NCBI GenBank assembly: GCA_024689485.1
Contig: JAILDK010000046.1
Location: 1-42,154 of the forward strand
DNA length: 42,154 bases
Source of the DNA: Fibrobacter sp.
GTDB taxonomy: Bacteria > Fibrobacterota > Fibrobacteria > Fibrobacterales > Fibrobacteraceae
Reading direction: 5' to 3'
The translations under genes and the position numbers were made by a program. Below, piece by piece: positions 40,886 to 42,154 of the stretch (within the stretch, counting starts at the first letter, position 1; the number at the start of each line of letters is the position of its first letter). Below the pieces are notes generated by a model, which was not told where the DNA came from, made no database searches, and saw only the letters and a program-made list of their open reading frames with translations.

Positions 40886-40920
40886 AAAGGAATTCGACGT
40901 TTGTCGGGTTCCTTTTTTTT
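40886..40920 (+). terminator. Intrinsic terminator of dxr
   Basis: AAAGGAATTCGAC pairs with GTCGGGTTCCTTT (two G-T pairs) around GTTT, followed by T residues. Confidence 0.92.
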
Positions 40921-40985
40921 GTGAAGGTGGCTACAGTTGTAACCACATACGGCAAAAAAATGTGGAGTTTTGTTCCTTTTTGGCA

Positions 40986-40993
40986 TAGATTTG
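40986..40993 (+). promoter_or_regulatory. -7-type box of the second GH9 gene
   Basis: TAGATTTG, 28 nt before ATG 41022. The nearest TTG (13 nt upstream) is closer than usual. Confidence 0.4.
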
Positions 40994-41021
40994 ATAAAAG
41001 AATCTATCCCATGGAGGCCTT

Positions 41022-42154
41022 ATGTCCGCTAAATTCGGCTTGAAACAGTACGTTCCTTTTGCGATTACGCTTTTGTCTATGGCATCGGCCTCCTTTGCGG
41101 CGACAGCCTATATTAACCAGATCGGTTATCGCACGGGTGACGCCAAGGAATTCACCCTTTTCGAAGGCTCTGGCGATGTGGAAATCGTGGATGCAAGCGG
41201 CACGACCGTGTTGACCGTGACTCCGTCTGCGGCGACAACTTGGACGCCAAGCGGTCAGAGCGTTCAGCTGGTGGATTTTTCGGATCTGAAGACTCCGGGT
41301 ACTTATTCGATTCAAGTCGGCGGTCAGGTGCTTCGCTCCGATTTGAATGTTTTGGATGCGCCGTATGTGGATGTGGCGAAGGCTTCCTTAAAATGGTATT
41401 ACTATCAGCGCGCATCGATGGCTTTGGAAGAAACCTATGCGGGAACGTGGAAACGTGCGGCAGGCCATGCCGATACTCAGGTCAGCTTCCACAGCTCCAC
41501 AGGTCGCTCTGGAACGACCAGCAGCCCTAAGGGTTGGTACGATGCCGGTGACTATGGCAAGTACATTGTGAACTCGGGCATTTCAACATACACGCTCCTT
41601 GCGCTGTATGAACATTTCCCTGCCTATTTCAACACGCTCCAGTGGAACATTCCTGCCGAAGCAAACCTCCCGGATCTGCTTGCCGAAATCAAGTACAATC
41701 TGGATTGGATGCTTACCATGCAGGATACCGATGGCGGCGTTTTCCACAAGCTTACCACGCTCGAATTCCCGGGTGACGTGATGCCTGCAAGTGACAAGCT
41801 CGCCCGTTACATCATCGGTAAGGGAACGGCGGCGACTCTTGACTTTGCCGCAGTGATGGCGGTGGCAGCCCGTGTGTACAAACCGTTTGATGCCACTTTT
41901 GCAGAGCAGTGCCTTGCGGCGGCGAAGAGCGCCTACGCCTGGGGAATTGCAAATCCGAAAGTCGCGTTCAGCAATCCGTATGATGTGTCGACCGGGGAAT
42001 ATGGCGATTCCGAATTTAGCGATGAAATGCTTTTTGCCGGAACGGAACTCGCTTTGACGACGGGAGATGCTTCTTATACGCAGGACAGCGCAACGGGAAA
42101 CGTTCCGAACTGGGGCAATGTCGCAGGCCTTGCCACTTATGAAAAGGCAACGCA
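41022..42154 (+). CDS. GH9 cellulase, N-terminal part (3' truncated by window edge)
   Basis: The frame is open from ATG 41022 to the window end (377 codons). GGAGG at 41013-41017 sets the start. A signal peptide (cleavage after SASFA, residue ~26) is followed by a CelD_N-type Ig-like domain (AYINQIGYRTGDAKEFTLF, residues ~28-115). The GH9 domain then has the canonical motif GWYDAGDYGKY (Asp174, Asp177) and later NLPDLLAEIKYNLDWMLTMQDTDGGVFHKLTT. Unlike the first GH9 enzyme, whose motif is DASGD, this one has the standard DAGD spacing. The catalytic Glu and any C-terminal sorting domain lie beyond the window. Confidence 0.93.
   Translation, partial: MSAKFGLKQYVPFAITLLSMASASFAATAYINQIGYRTGDAKEFTLFEGSGDVEIVDASGTTVLTVTPSAATTWTPSGQSVQLVDFSDLKTPGTYSIQVGGQVLRSDLNVLDAPYVDVAKASLKWYYYQRASMALEETYAGTWKRAAGHADTQVSFHSSTGRSGTTSSPKGWYDAGDYGKYIVNSGISTYTLLALYEHFPAYFNTLQWNIPAEANLPDLLAEIKYNLDWMLTMQDTDGGVFHKLTTLEFPGDVMPASDKLARYIIGKGTAATLDFAAVMAVAARVYKPFDATFAEQCLAAAKSAYAWGIANPKVAFSNPYDVSTGEYGDSEFSDEMLFAGTELALTTGDASYTQDSATGNVPNWGNVAGLATYEKAT

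Overview
The window looks like a chromosomal segment from a member of the Fibrobacteraceae (Fibrobacter/Hallerella type; FCB superphylum). Four things point there. There are two GH9 cellulases and a secreted polysaccharide deacetylase, two of which carry complete C-terminal domains resembling type IX secretion sorting domains. LpxB and outer-membrane-type proteins mark a Gram-negative envelope. Promoters resemble the FCB type (TTG, 18-20 nt, TAnnTTTG). The conserved core genes are intact. I see no phage, IS element, CRISPR array or tRNA gene.

Layout. 1-2185: a tandem ABC exporter-type pair (the first gene enters from the left edge). 2290-3850: two paralogous secreted, probably outer-membrane proteins. 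3836-8220 (minus): membrane acyltransferase, rpsA, cmk and a lipoprotein. 8338-9519: TraB-family membrane protein. 9576-10853: coiled-coil protein, ZapA-like protein and a 6S-like RNA, the same zapA-ssrS order as in many bacteria. 10923-12044 (minus): YbdG-type MscS channel. 12141-17926: lepB, an Ig-like lipoprotein and a DnaQ-DinG fusion, tightly packed. 17972-19864: a protein resembling the helicase-associated (XPB N-terminal type) domain without a helicase motor. 19963-23775: dnaE. 23782-27651: lpxB, CNNM/CBS protein, nudC and a metallophosphoesterase, partly translationally coupled. 27731-29788: GH9 cellulase, convergent with a MATE exporter (29759-31096, minus).

31327-40866 holds the classical translation/lipid growth cluster: rplM-rpsI, rpsB-tsf, pyrH-frr-uppS-cdsA and dxr. 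It is broken by an antisense DUF3089-type lipoprotein gene and by the secreted deacetylase. 41022 to the right edge is a second, truncated GH9 gene.

Most interesting signals. (1) rpsI has no ATG, GTG or TTG start compatible with a full-length S9; the only sensible start is an ATT at 31778 behind a strong Shine-Dalgarno. (2) Several genes have a -7-like box only 4-8 nt before the start codon, which suggests leaderless or near-leaderless transcripts. (3) rplM and rpsB have structured leaders. (4) DinG has serine where one of the four Fe-S cysteines is expected. (5) A roughly 60-bp palindromic repeat abuts tsf. All calls come from reading the sequence; no database search was run.
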